From CAWUEX02 sp963921305 (lineage in GTDB: Bacteria > Pseudomonadota > Alphaproteobacteria > Rhodospirillales > Rhodospirillaceae): a stretch of DNA of 64,000 nucleotides. Of this stretch, positions 43,312-58,891 are shown piece after piece. Every line of letters starts with the position of its first letter. Position 1 is the first letter of the stretch. A program made the position numbers and the translations under genes. The notes under the pieces were generated by a model. It was not told the DNA's origin. It saw only the letters and a program-made list of their open reading frames with translations, and made no database searches. The stretch lies in the NCBI GenBank assembly GCA_963921305.4, contig CAWUEX030000002.1, positions 1,302,001 through 1,366,000 on the forward strand. The letters run 5' to 3'.

Positions 43312-44433
43312 GTGGCACGGTTGTCGATGTTCGGTGCGATCAGGTTTACAGCGGTTTTGGCCCTGTTTTTGGGGATCTGCGCCACCGGGGCTTACGCCCA
43401 ATCCAACCCCTTCGGTGTCGGTCCTGCGTCGTCCGAGTCTGGGGAGTCACCGAAGTCTGAGGAGGCCGGGCAACAAAGCCGCCCGGCGTCGCCGTTCGGC
43501 TCCTCAGCTGCGCCGGCGGAACCGCAAGACCCGCCGTTGTTTGTTATGCCCGCGCCGGTGCGCGCCGTGTTCCGGCAAATCGCCGATTGGCAGCGTGACA
43601 TCAACCGCTACTTGGCCGGACAACTGCGTGACAGCAGCGATCAGGGTGGCCTGCTCGCCGCCTTCACGGTGATCATGGCCAGTTTCATCTATGGGGTCCT
43701 GCACGCGGCGGGCCCCGGTCACGGCAAGCTGGTCGTTGCGTCTTACTTCACCGCCCGCGAAGCCCCATTGCGCACCGGCATTCTCATGGGTGCGGTGATC
43801 GCCGTCACCCAAGCCATTGTCGCCATTACGATGGTGGCCATTCTCGCGATGTTGCTCGGCGGCAGTCAGATGCAAATCATCGACCGCACGGAATTGCTTG
43901 AAGTGGTGAGCTACGGCTTCATTCTCGCCATTGGCCTGTACATGACCTTTGGCGCCGTCACCGGCCGCGCCACCTGCGGCCACGATCACGACCATGACTC
44001 TGGGCATGATCACGCCCACCATCATCACGGCCACTCTCACGGTCCCGACCCCAATGCCAAGGATACGTGGCTGGCGCGGACGGCGTCACGGACTCTCGGG
44101 CCGCAGGGCGAGGTCATTGCCATCGGCATGGTCTCAGGCCTCCGGCCCTGTACGGGATCTATTCTTGTGTTGCTGTTTGCAGTTGCCAATGGTGTGTTTC
44201 TTCTCGGCGTCGTTGCCTCGTTCATGATGGCCGCCGGTGTGGCGATCACCATTTCCGCGCTGGGGATCGGCGCGATTGTCCTGCGGCAATCGGTTGCGGG
44301 GGGCGACGTTGACTCATCACCCCTACGCGCCTTCTTCAGCCGGGCACTGTCCATCGCCGGCTCACTGGCGGTTGCGGTTATCGGCGGGTTGTTGTTCGGC
44401 GGGGCGCTGGAACGCACCGGATTGATTGGCTGA
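43312..44433 (+). CDS. NicO/RcnA-type nickel-cobalt transporter
   Basis: A 373-aa membrane protein of the NicO family. A signal-like segment and a low-complexity region (~residues 25-75) precede the membrane core. HAAGPGHGKLV near residue 131 is the conserved metal-binding motif. A histidine-rich loop (HDHDHDSGHDHAHHHHGHSHG, residues ~222-243) and GLRPCTGSILVLLFAV follow. The His-rich loop suggests nickel or cobalt handling, export or import. GTG 43312 (GGAGGA upstream) is taken; an ATG is at 43327. The DUF1007 gene converges 9 bp downstream; the two often occur together. Confidence 0.88.
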   Translation: MARLSMFGAIRFTAVLALFLGICATGAYAQSNPFGVGPASSESGESPKSEEAGQQSRPASPFGSSAAPAEPQDPPLFVMPAPVRAVFRQIADWQRDINRYLAGQLRDSSDQGGLLAAFTVIMASFIYGVLHAAGPGHGKLVVASYFTAREAPLRTGILMGAVIAVTQAIVAITMVAILAMLLGGSQMQIIDRTELLEVVSYGFILAIGLYMTFGAVTGRATCGHDHDHDSGHDHAHHHHGHSHGPDPNAKDTWLARTASRTLGPQGEVIAIGMVSGLRPCTGSILVLLFAVANGVFLLGVVASFMMAAGVAITISALGIGAIVLRQSVAGGDVDSSPLRAFFSRALSIAGSLAVAVIGGLLFGGALERTGLIG

Positions 44434-44442
44434 CGGGCTCGG

Positions 44443-45042
44443 CTAACCGCCCGCGCAGCTCAACCACACTTCCTGTGGCACCAAAAAATAGGATTGGCTG
44501 GTGACCTCATTGCCTTGGCGGTACTCGAGATCGCATCCCAGGTTCTCGCCGCCCGCGATCGTCACAGGCGCATCGCCACCGAAGATCAAATCCACATAGA
44601 TGGTGGGATCATACAAGCTGAGGCCGATCGCGGAGCTCACCGGGTCAAGCGGGGCGTCCAAAACCAGATCGAAGGTGAAGATCATTTCGCCTTTCTCGGT
44701 TCCCACGGCAAAGTTATCGACGCTCGCAAACGGGTCCGGCGCGGCCCCTTGCGGTGTTTGGACGTGAGTGAAATAGCCGAAGTCTCTCAAGCTGGTGAAC
44801 ACCTGATCTTTCATCGCCTGAGTTTCACCCTCATCGAACACCCCGTCGCCGTTGGTGTCGAAATCCGCACCCAGTACCTGGCTGAAAAACGCGTCGAACT
44901 GCCAGCGCATGCCGACACCGACGAGTTTGTCCTCCTGCAGCTGGAAAGAGGCTTGGCCAGTTACCCAGACATGAGGGTGGGCCCAGGCGGACGTGTTCGC
45001 GAATGCCAGGATGAGCTGCAGAGATATGAGCGTTTTCAACAT
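44443..45042 (-). CDS. DUF1007 family periplasmic protein
   Basis: A 199-aa exported protein. Signal peptide at residues 1-21 (LISLQLILAFANTSAWA), then HPHVWVTGQASFQL, the conserved DUF1007 opening, and an EF-hand-like DTNGDGVFDEGET near residue 62. Two late cysteines (LGCDLEYRQ, LSCAGG) may bridge. DUF1007 genes commonly sit beside NicO-type transporters, as here, and the histidines at the mature N-terminus could bind the metal carried. Function not proven. Confidence 0.88.
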   Translation of the reverse strand: MLKTLISLQLILAFANTSAWAHPHVWVTGQASFQLQEDKLVGVGMRWQFDAFFSQVLGADFDTNGDGVFDEGETQAMKDQVFTSLRDFGYFTHVQTPQGAAPDPFASVDNFAVGTEKGEMIFTFDLVLDAPLDPVSSAIGLSLYDPTIYVDLIFGGDAPVTIAGGENLGCDLEYRQGNEVTSQSYFLVPQEVWLSCAGG

Positions 45043-45273
45043 ATTTGGACCGTACCGGGGCCTTCATGACTTCTCAAGACATGGCTTTGGCGCGGTGCTT
45101 TGGGGCGGTGGGTCTGCCCGGTCGGATAGGGTGTAAAGAGCGCCAGCCGATCAGGGCTCAACACGCCGTTGAACCCACTGATTATTGGTCTTATTTATAT
45201 GACAAGTCATCTGCCCCAATGTCATGGCCCACATGTCACGGCGATGTTGGACCCAGAACAGGAGTTCTTAAGG

Positions 45274-46425
45274 ATGTCGACCGACCAAAGCCAGGAAATC
45301 AATCTGCACCCGACTCAAGATGAGCTTGCGCGCCAAGCCTTCATCATCAAGTTCAAGCAGAAGGTCAATCTCGACCTGCAAAAAGACATCCGGGTGCAGT
45401 TCGACAGCGAAATTAAGGACGGTCTCCAGTCCGAGCTTGGCCAAGACCTCGACGATCTCAACCGCGATCACCGCAAGGCCGTCAAGCAACGCATTGCCGA
45501 TGAGCATCTCTTCAGGACTTGGGAAGCCCTCACCTGGATCGGTCAAGACATGATGTGGAATTGCGTCGATGAAACGCTCAAGCATGATTTGTCCCGGATC
45601 GAGGCTGCCGCTGCTGAGCTTGTCGCCAAGCCGGATAAAGTGGGCTCCCTCACGCTCAACCCGGAACTCGAACTGCCCCCCAACGTGGCGAAGGTGGAAA
45701 TTCACCGGCAACCCGGCGGCTTTTGCTTGGAGCGGGACGGCGTCTCCTATGACCTGTTGTCCGGCGCGCGCATGACCGGCGGCGGTATGATTTACGGTGC
45801 TGGCAAGGGGCGCACGTCTAAAGCCGGATACTCCGCCGCACACTTTCTGATTGGCGAACTCGAAAAGCAATTTGGTCCGCAGAAACCGAAGCGCATTTTG
45901 GATATCGGCTGCGGGACGGGTTTGAATACCATGACCTACGTCCAGCACTACCCAGATGCCGAGGTGCATGGCATCGACGTTGCGGCAGGCTTGCTGCGCT
46001 GGGGCCATGCCCGTTCAGAAAGCCTCGGGCTGCCCATCCATTTCACCCAGATGGATACCTCGGACATGCAATTCGAAGATGAAAGCTTCGATATGGTGGT
46101 ATCGACAATCTGGGGTCATGAGACAACGCCCCAGATCTTGAAGGACTCAATCTCTGAGATCTGGCGGGTCCTCAAGCCTGGCGGCATTTCCTTCCACATG
46201 GATGTCACCAACCAGCCCGGTTACCAGGGTCTAGTCGATCAGGTTCTCAATGACTGGCAAATCCGTCACAACGGCGAGCCGTTTTGGATGGGATGGGCAG
46301 ATGCAGATTTGCACGCTTTGATGACCGATGCAGGGTATCCCGAGGACGCGCAATTCACTGGCTACCGCAAGCGCAGCCAGGGAGCTGGTGACTGGTTTGT
46401 CCACGGCGCCCACAAAGCCGCCTAG
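45274..46425 (+). CDS. SAM-dependent methyltransferase with helical N-terminal domain
   Basis: A 383-aa protein. The first ~110 residues are helical and charged (AFIIKFKQKVNLDLQKDIRV), unlike known methyltransferase lids; residues ~150-180 contain GMIYG and glycine-rich links. The Rossmann core starts with RILDIGCGTGLNTM near residue 207, followed by VHGIDVAAGLLRW and MVVSTIWGHE, and VLKPGGISFHMDV. Class I methyltransferase; acceptor unknown. ATG 45274 is chosen because GGAG lies 9 bp upstream; longer in-frame starts at 45169 or 45244 lack a site. It stands alone and reads toward a convergent gap with odd dyads. Confidence 0.8.
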   Translation: MSTDQSQEINLHPTQDELARQAFIIKFKQKVNLDLQKDIRVQFDSEIKDGLQSELGQDLDDLNRDHRKAVKQRIADEHLFRTWEALTWIGQDMMWNCVDETLKHDLSRIEAAAAELVAKPDKVGSLTLNPELELPPNVAKVEIHRQPGGFCLERDGVSYDLLSGARMTGGGMIYGAGKGRTSKAGYSAAHFLIGELEKQFGPQKPKRILDIGCGTGLNTMTYVQHYPDAEVHGIDVAAGLLRWGHARSESLGLPIHFTQMDTSDMQFEDESFDMVVSTIWGHETTPQILKDSISEIWRVLKPGGISFHMDVTNQPGYQGLVDQVLNDWQIRHNGEPFWMGWADADLHALMTDAGYPEDAQFTGYRKRSQGAGDWFVHGAHKAA

Positions 46426-46431
46426 AACTCC

Positions 46432-46459
46432 AAAAAAAACCCCGCCGAATGGCGGGGTT
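46432..46459 (-). terminator. Intrinsic terminator for the minus-strand transcript
   Basis: AACCCCGCC-GAAT-GGCGGGGTT (46438-46459) is a perfect 9-bp stem with a tetraloop. On the minus strand it is followed by a run of eight T. It would end transcripts from the iminopeptidase side, about 215 bp past that gene's stop. On the plus strand it may also slow transcripts of the methyltransferase gene. Confidence 0.85.
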
Positions 46460-46550
46460 AAGTGAGGTTACTGGAACTAGTCAGCAGTCGTCTCGCCCAG
46501 ATGGGCTCGACACACGCGAGGGATACTGTCACGCCGGACCGGGACAATAA

Positions 46551-46601
46551 CCTGTGTGTTCTGACAGGTCGGGCGCCAAATGCCCTGTAAGGTCTGACAG
46601 G
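46551..46601. repeat. Two CCTGT-N8-ACAGG dyads, 33 bp apart
   Basis: CCTGT (46551-46555) with ACAGG (46564-46568), and CCTGT (46584-46588) with ACAGG (46597-46601). Both have exactly 8 bp between arms, both include TCTGACAGGT, and their starts are 33 bp apart, about three helical turns. They lie between convergent genes, where an ordinary promoter operator is not expected. Confidence 0.7.
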
Positions 46602-46674
46602 TTAGCCCGGCACCACCAGGCCCACTGGGTCCGGACTTTCACTTTATGCGGGTAATCAGGCGGCGCGTTGCCAC

Positions 46675-47679
46675 CTATGCAAGGGACCGGAATTCGTCGG
46701 TCGCGCGGATCAATTCCGAGCGAATACCGGATTCCATGGAGGAATGACCCGCATCGGCCACCACCCGATAAGCCGCTCCATCCCAGACTTGCGCCAGCTG
46801 ATCTGCGGTGGCGATCGGACACACCATGTCATATCGGCCTTGGACAATAATGGCTGGGTGGCGGCGCAGCTTTGCCATGCCGTCGAGCAGTTGATTCGGC
46901 GCAAGGAAGCCTTTGTGGGTCATGTAATGGGCTTCGATCCGTGCCATCGCCAGGGCACCCGAATAGTAAGAGGTTGAGCGGGCCGTTTTGGACTGACTGG
47001 GAATCAATCTCGAGCACGCGTTCTCATAGCCGCACCATGCTGCCGCGGCAGGTTTATAGATCGCCGGGTCCAAATCGGTCAGCCGCCGGTAATACGCGCC
47101 CAACAGGTCATGCCGCTCGTCGGCGGGAATGTGATTGGAAAACGCGCGCCATGCTTCCGGGAAAAAACGGCCCATGCCATGCAGGAACCAGTCCACTTCC
47201 GCATCGCTGAACAAAAACACGCCGCGCAAAACAAAGCCGATACAGCGATCCGGGTGAGTCTGGCCGTACGCCAACGCCAGGGTCGATCCCCAAGACCCAC
47301 CGAACACGATCCACCGATCCACTTTCAAGTGAACGCGTAGAGCCTCAAGATCGTCAATCAAATGACCGGTCGTATTGTCTGCAAGTTCTGCTTCGGGGGT
47401 GGACCGCCCCGACCCTCGCTGGTCGATCAAAATGATGCGGTAGTGGGTTGGGTCGAAGAAGCGGCGATAGGCCGGAGCGGTTCCGGCACCTGGCCCGCCG
47501 TGCAGAAAGACAACGGGCACGCCTTTTTTGTTGCCGCTCTCTTCCCAATACAGCCGGTGGGGTTTGTCCCGGCGCAAAAACCCGGCGCGATTGACCTCGA
47601 CCGCCGGGTACAAATTGCGCCCGGTTGTCGACCGTGTCTTAGTCGGTGCACCGATGGTCTCAAGAGCGGGAATAACCAA
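46675..47679 (-). CDS. pip: Proline iminopeptidase
   Basis: Alpha/beta-hydrolase of peptidase family S33 that releases N-terminal proline. The 334-aa chain has the oxyanion motif HGGPGAGTAP (residues 60-69), DQRGSGRSTPEAEL, the nucleophile serine in FGGSWGSTLALAYGQTHP (~129), ADERHD-type cap region, and the acid and base in GRYDMVCP (~287) and DAGHSSMES (~315). Likely cytoplasmic; no signal. The start at 47679 adds ~20 residues before the conserved part (NLYPAVEVNRAGFL). Alone in its transcript, with a terminator 215 bp downstream. Confidence 0.92.
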   Translation of the reverse strand: MVIPALETIGAPTKTRSTTGRNLYPAVEVNRAGFLRRDKPHRLYWEESGNKKGVPVVFLHGGPGAGTAPAYRRFFDPTHYRIILIDQRGSGRSTPEAELADNTTGHLIDDLEALRVHLKVDRWIVFGGSWGSTLALAYGQTHPDRCIGFVLRGVFLFSDAEVDWFLHGMGRFFPEAWRAFSNHIPADERHDLLGAYYRRLTDLDPAIYKPAAAAWCGYENACSRLIPSQSKTARSTSYYSGALAMARIEAHYMTHKGFLAPNQLLDGMAKLRRHPAIIVQGRYDMVCPIATADQLAQVWDGAAYRVVADAGHSSMESGIRSELIRATDEFRSLA

Positions 47680-47735
47680 AACTCCTTGAGTGACTCGAGA
47701 TTGACCCTGTTCCCATGTTTATATTGGCCAAAAGG

Positions 47736-47760
47736 GGTGACGGGACAAGCCCCGTTCACC
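47736..47760 (-). terminator. Possible terminator after the small hypothetical gene
   Basis: GGTGA-CGGG pairs with CCCG-T-TCACC (one bulge) around a 6-nt loop; on the minus strand it is followed by CCCTTTTGG. It is 20 bp after the stop at 47781. A weak intrinsic terminator is plausible. Confidence 0.45.
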
Positions 47761-47780
47761 TTGGCATTTAAACGTGGTGT

Positions 47781-48110
47781 TCACACAAGGTCTGCTTCGT
47801 CCATGTAGGCGTCAACTAAGCGGTAAATCTGCTCGGCATGGGACTCCGGCGTGACCGAAAGATTGCAATTTTCGCCGTACACATTGAGCACATAGCCCCG
47901 CGCATTACATGTCGAAACCAGCGCGCTCAAGAAGGGTTCAATAACCCTCTCATGAAGACTCTCTGCGGTAGGGCACCGTTCCATCTCAGCATGAAGCATC
48001 GCTCCAAGGTCACCCGCTGCTTGTCTGCCATAGCCCTTTTGCGGCCTGTTCTTCATCGATTTTTGACGGGGTCGTCCAGTGCTTCGTGCAGCCATGGGGA
48101 AAATCTTCAA
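47781..48110 (-). CDS. Small hypothetical protein
   Basis: A 109-aa protein that I do not recognise. The first 35 residues are basic (ARSTGRPRQKSMKNRPQKGYG); the rest is a mixed helix/strand domain with three cysteines (MERCPTAE, VSTCNARG, GENCNLSV). The basic start could be untranslated if an internal ATG (MLHAEMERC) is used. No signal or membrane segment. It stands alone between pip and the divergent MscS channel gene, with a possible terminator after it. Real but unplaced is my reading; it could be a chance frame. Confidence 0.45.
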   Translation of the reverse strand: MKIFPMAARSTGRPRQKSMKNRPQKGYGRQAAGDLGAMLHAEMERCPTAESLHERVIEPFLSALVSTCNARGYVLNVYGENCNLSVTPESHAEQIYRLVDAYMDEADLV

Positions 48111-48241
48111 CAGTGCAAAAGGGAAGTGTCGAATAGTATATACCGCAGTCTAGGTGTCGGCCATCAAGCCTTTGCTTTCCATGCGCTGACATCCTATGAC
48201 CGAACCCGTTCCGTCTGTTGCCTCAACCATTGAGGATGATG

Positions 48242-49390
48242 ATGCAAAACCAGCTGAGCGAATTTTGGGACGTTGTCGTCGACGTCTGGACAACCGGAGT
48301 ATCCGGGGCGGATTTCGGATCGATCCTGATTGCCCTCGCAATTCTCACCGGCTTTCTTATTCTCCGCGGTTTGTTCACGAAGTTCATCGTCGGCTCAATG
48401 CGGCGCATGGCGGAGAAGACCGAAAGCACGATCGATGATGCGATCTTCGACGCCTTGGAGGGTCCGGTCCGTTTCATCCCGGTGATTCTGGGCGTCTTTC
48501 TGGCTCTCGATTTTCTCGACCTGCCTGCCGGCTACGAGGAAAAGGCCGGGATGCTGGTGCGCACCCTCGTGGTGTTCGATATCTTTTGGGCGCTGTACAT
48601 GATTGCCGGGCCCGTTAGCCATGCCATTCGCAAACTCGAGGAAGTCCTCACCCGGGAGATGCTCGACTGGCTGGTCAGCTTCCTGCACATCGCTGTCGTG
48701 TTTATCGGGGCTGCCGCCATTCTTGAGATTTGGGGCATCAAGGTTGGACCGATCCTCGCTGGCCTTGGTCTGTTTGGCGTGGCTGTGGCGCTTGGGGCGC
48801 AGGATCTGTTCAAGAACCTGATTGCCGGCATCCTCGTGATCGCCGAAAAACGGATGCGTGTCGGTGACTGGATCATGGTTGATGGTATCGTCGAGGGCAC
48901 CGTGGAGCACATTGGTTTCCGGTCCACTCACGTGCGCCGTTTTGATAAGGCGCCTGTCTACGTTCCCAATGCCAAGTTATCGGACAACGCCGTCACCAAC
49001 TTCAGCGAGATGTCGCACCGCCGCATCAAATGGATCATCGGTGTCGAATACGGCACCACTGTGGATCAGCTGAGACAAATACGCGACGAAATCGAAAATT
49101 ACATTCAAACGCAAGATGCGTTCGCGTCGCCGCAGGATGTGTCGACCTTTGTTCGCGTCGACAGTTTCAACGACTCGTCAATCGATATTCTTCTCTATTG
49201 TTTCACTAAGACGACCAATTGGGGCGAATGGCTCCAAATCAAAGAGGCGCTCGCCTACAAGGTAAAAGACATCGTCGAAAGTGCCGGCACGGGCTTCGCC
49301 TTCCCCAGCAGATCGCTTTACGTGGAGTCCTTGCCAGGAGAGAGTCCCGAGGTGTTTGTGCCGCCCAGGACAAAAGAGTCAGGGTCTTAG
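48242..49390 (+). CDS. Mechanosensitive ion channel, MscS family
   Basis: A 382-aa small-conductance channel protein. Several membrane segments lie in residues ~20-185, then the pore-lining helix GLGLFGVAVALGAQDLFKNLIAGILVI with its Gly/Ala packing. After it come the beta domain (MRVGDWIMVDGIVEGTVEHIG, VYVPNAKLSDNAVTNF) and the C-terminal alpha/beta vestibule to the end. It opens under membrane tension to release solutes. GAGG sits six bases before the ATG at 48242; ATGs at 48236 and 48239 are alternatives. It stands alone. Confidence 0.92.
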   Translation: MQNQLSEFWDVVVDVWTTGVSGADFGSILIALAILTGFLILRGLFTKFIVGSMRRMAEKTESTIDDAIFDALEGPVRFIPVILGVFLALDFLDLPAGYEEKAGMLVRTLVVFDIFWALYMIAGPVSHAIRKLEEVLTREMLDWLVSFLHIAVVFIGAAAILEIWGIKVGPILAGLGLFGVAVALGAQDLFKNLIAGILVIAEKRMRVGDWIMVDGIVEGTVEHIGFRSTHVRRFDKAPVYVPNAKLSDNAVTNFSEMSHRRIKWIIGVEYGTTVDQLRQIRDEIENYIQTQDAFASPQDVSTFVRVDSFNDSSIDILLYCFTKTTNWGEWLQIKEALAYKVKDIVESAGTGFAFPSRSLYVESLPGESPEVFVPPRTKESGS

Positions 49391-49666
49391 CCGCATCAGA
49401 AGCCGCGCCCGTCCGAAATTTCGCACCGCACACAACACGGCATCTGCATGAGGCGCGTTGACAAAGCTTCGCGCGCGCAGGCAGGATTATGGTTCGAACT
49501 CGAAGCGGTTCTATGTTTGCATTCGGCAGAAATTGAACCTTGCGATTGCCGGTGTTGTTCTTGCCCTTCCGGATGGAGGTGGAGAGCCAACCGGAATTAA
49601 GCCCGCGAGCACAATACTTGGTGCGCCAGTTGGGCCGCATACCTGCCTTGGGGAGGGCACATCGAA
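49391..49666. other. Gene-free stretch before the TauD-type gene
   Basis: No ORF, RNA gene or strong dyad that I can support. It probably holds the promoter of the dioxygenase gene, but I could not place it. Confidence 0.5.
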
Positions 49667-50578
49667 ATGGGTTTCGCCTCTATGACAGACTCGGTCACAT
49701 CTTCGGATGAGTCGGCCGAATCGTTACCATCTCTGAAAAGTCAGTATTCTCATCTGGCCGTAACTCAGATCGGCGGCGCGCTCGGCGCGCGCATCGACGG
49801 TGTGAACCTCGGTGGCGACCTCGAGGATGACACGATCAACGGCATCAAAGCGGCACTGGCTGACCATTCGGTCTTGTTGTTTCCTGAGCAAAAACTCGAA
49901 CCGGAAAATCTCGTTACATTGGCGGAACACTTCGGGGAGTTGGAAGAAGAGCGGTTTATTCCCAAGCTGGACGGTCACCCCGGTGTCCATGTTCTCAAGG
50001 GTGCAAGCAAGAGCAAGCTGACGACACAAAACCTGATCTGGCATGTGGATCACAGCTACAAGGAACTGCCGCTCATGCTGGCGGCCCTCTATGCCATTGA
50101 TGTGCCGTCGGCTGGGGGCGATACATTGTTCGCCAACATGTCCGCCGCCTACGACGCCCTATCAGACCGGATGAAGGATTACCTAGACGGCCTTACGGCG
50201 GTCCACGACGTTGTTGCCTATGGTCTGCGGTCTGGGTTGTTCGAAAACACCGATGCCCGCGCCGCCATCGCGCGGATGCCACCCGCTGTCGAGCATCCGC
50301 TGGTCTGTGTTCATCCGCATTCCGGGCGGAAGATGCTGTTCGTCAATGAGAGCTGGACGACCAAAATATGTGGCCTTGAGCCACACGAAAGCGAAGCGAT
50401 CCTGAAATTTTTATATCAGCACGCGTCGCGTCCAGAATTCCAATTTCGGTTGAACTGGGAAAACAACGCTCTGTGTATTTGGGACAATCTTGCGGTGCAA
50501 CATCGCGGCATTCCAGATTACAGCGGTCCGCGCCTGATGCACCGGGTATCCGTGACGGGAACGTGGCGGCCGAATTGA
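49667..50578 (+). CDS. TauD/TfdA-family 2-oxoglutarate dioxygenase
   Basis: A 303-aa Fe(II)/2-oxoglutarate-dependent oxygenase. The metal site is the HxD of WHVDHSYKE (~residue 125-127) and the far histidine in WDNLAVQHRGIPDY (~282), and the 2-oxoglutarate arginine is in LMHRVSV. GGALGARIDGVNLGG is the typical TauD start. The substrate could be a sulfonate, phenoxy acid or other carboxylate; no linked transporter or sulfur gene is beside it. GGGGAGGG precedes the ATG at 49667. About 275 bp before it is gene-free; a TTGACA at 49458 has no -10 at the right distance. Confidence 0.88.
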   Translation: MGFASMTDSVTSSDESAESLPSLKSQYSHLAVTQIGGALGARIDGVNLGGDLEDDTINGIKAALADHSVLLFPEQKLEPENLVTLAEHFGELEEERFIPKLDGHPGVHVLKGASKSKLTTQNLIWHVDHSYKELPLMLAALYAIDVPSAGGDTLFANMSAAYDALSDRMKDYLDGLTAVHDVVAYGLRSGLFENTDARAAIARMPPAVEHPLVCVHPHSGRKMLFVNESWTTKICGLEPHESEAILKFLYQHASRPEFQFRLNWENNALCIWDNLAVQHRGIPDYSGPRLMHRVSVTGTWRPN

Positions 50579-50684
50579 CGGCACAAGATACGCACAAAGC
50601 CTCAACTATCTAACTTAAGATCGATCCTAATCCGGGCGCGGGCACGATGTGCTGGTGTGGCCGGAGGGTCAACTCGTACCGTCG

Positions 50685-50702
50685 CGGACGCGAGCGCGTC
50701 CG
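50685..50702 (+). other. Leader hairpin upstream of bchF
   Basis: CGGACGC-GAGC-GCGTCCG, a perfect 7-bp stem with tetraloop, 154 bp before the bchF start. It could mark the end of the dioxygenase transcript (no T-run follows) or belong to the pigment operon leader. Confidence 0.35.
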
Positions 50703-50810
50703 GGTGCTGTTGCACCGCACTATGCAGCTGTTGCGGGTATGGACTTCGAGCCGGCTTCAAACCGCCTAAAAGCTCTTTTTTCTTAGGGTTTTGCGGCCCC
50801 GGTGGTCTTA

Positions 50811-50845
50811 TTGACACGTCCTCTAACCTCCATTTAGCCTTATTT
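50811..50845 (+). promoter_or_regulatory. Possible promoter of the bch operon
   Basis: TTGACA (50811-50816) lies 41 bp before the bchF start, followed by an AT-rich stretch (TTTAGCCTTATTT) at about the -10 distance. The -10 match is poor, so only the -35 is convincing. I found no TGT-N12-ACA site for PpsR/CrtJ in the 50579-50856 gap. Confidence 0.35.
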
Positions 50846-50856
50846 TTCGGAGAGGT

Positions 50857-52691
<1,835 letters not shown>

Positions 52692-54243
52692 ATGCAGCTG
52701 ACGGTGTGGACATATGAAGGACCTCCCCACGTCGGCGCGATGCGCGTCGTCACCGGCATGAAGGGCATGCACTATGTGCTGCACGCCCCCCAGGGCGACA
52801 CTTACGCGGACTTGCTATTCACCATGATCGAGCGGCGCCAGGAACGCCCGCCGGTGACCTACACCACTTTCCAGGCCCGCGATCTTGGCGGTGATACGGC
52901 AGAACTCTTCAAGACGTCGGCCCGCGATGCCTATGAGCGGTTTAAACCGGATGCGATGCTGGTTGGTGCGTCATGCACAGCGGAACTGATCCAGGACGAC
53001 CCCGGCGGTCTCGCCCGTGCGCTCGGTTTGGACATCCCGGTTGTCGCCGTCGAGCTCCCGGCCTACCAGCGCAAAGAAAACTGGGGCGCCGCGGAGACGT
53101 TTTATCAGCTCGTCCGCGGTATCGCGGGCGCCAACGCGCCTGAACCTGGTTTTGAGCGCCCGGCGCGGGCCCCGGGCACCCGGCCGCGCTGTAATTTACT
53201 CGGACCCACCGCGCTCGGCTTCCGTCATCGCGATGACGTTACCGAGCTCACGCACCTGCTGTCCCAGATTGGCGTTGATGTTCATATCGTTGCGCCCATG
53301 GGGGCGACGCCGCACGATCTCGCACGTCTCGGTGAAGCCGATTTCAACGTGGTGATGTATCCGGAGATCGCTGAGCTGAGTGCCAGGTGGCTTGAGCGCA
53401 CGTTTAAGCAGCCGATGATAAAGACGGTACCGATCGGCATCGGCGCGACCAAAGACTTCATCGCCGAGATCACCACTCTGATTGGCGAGGACGCGGTCGA
53501 TATGGCCGAAGTTTCCCGTCTGCCCTGGTATTCCCGCTCGGTCGATTCCACTTACCTCACCAACAAGCGCGTCTTCGTATTCGGCGATGCGACGCACGCC
53601 ATCGCCGCCGCCCGCGTTGCCGACGAAGAACTCGGCTTTACCGTGGTTGGACTCGGTACCTACAGCCGCGAGTTCGCCCGCGATGTCCGCGCCGCCGCGG
53701 AGAAATACGGTGTCGAGGCGTTGATCACCGATGACTATCTAGAGGTCGAGCGCCGCATATCCGAACTGCATCCCGAGCTGGTGCTCGGCACCCAAATGGA
53801 ACGCCATGTCGCCAAACGCCTTGGCATTCCCTGCGCCGTAATTTCCTCGCCCGTGCATGTTCAGGACTTCCCCGCGCGCTATTCCCCGCAGATGGGCTTC
53901 GAAGGTGCGAATGTGTTGTTCGACACATTCGTACATCCTCTGACCATGGGGCTCGAAGAACATCTGCTCGGCATGTTCCGTGAGGACTTCGAGTTTCACG
54001 GTGATGCCGCACCATCGCATTTGGCGAGCAGCTACGAGCGGCGCGACGAAACCCAAGGCGACATCGCCGTCTCCGAAGCCGCAACCGAGCCGGCTGAATC
54101 CCAAGACGATTTGGTGTGGGCTGCCGATGCCGCCAAAGAACTGAAGAAGATCCCGTTTTTCGTCCGCGGCAAGGCCCGCCGCAACACCGAACGGTTTGCC
54201 GCAGAACGCGGTGTGTCCATGATCACAGTTGAGACTCTGTACG

Positions 54244-54269
<26 letters not shown>
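52692..54269 (+). CDS. bchB: Light-independent protochlorophyllide reductase subunit B
   Basis: NifK-like DPOR subunit, 525 aa. The fourth cluster ligand is the aspartate at 36 ([10 protein letters not shown]), as known for BchB, and [20 protein letters not shown] is the standard start. The active-site region includes [15 protein letters not shown] and [24 protein letters not shown]. The C-terminal ~60 residues ([20 protein letters not shown]) form the helical domain that covers protochlorophyllide. No gap to bchN; overlaps the bchH start by 26 bp. Confidence 0.95.

Positions 54270-58890
<4,621 letters not shown>

Positions 58891-58891
<1 letters not shown>

Noticed and set aside
49458..49490. 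TTGACA promoter for the TauD-type gene
   Set aside because: The nearest -10-like GATTAT is about 21 bp away, too far for a standard promoter.
50579..50856. PpsR/CrtJ site (TGT-N12-ACA) upstream of bchF
   Set aside because: I searched the gap by eye on both strands (the motif is self-complementary) and found no match.
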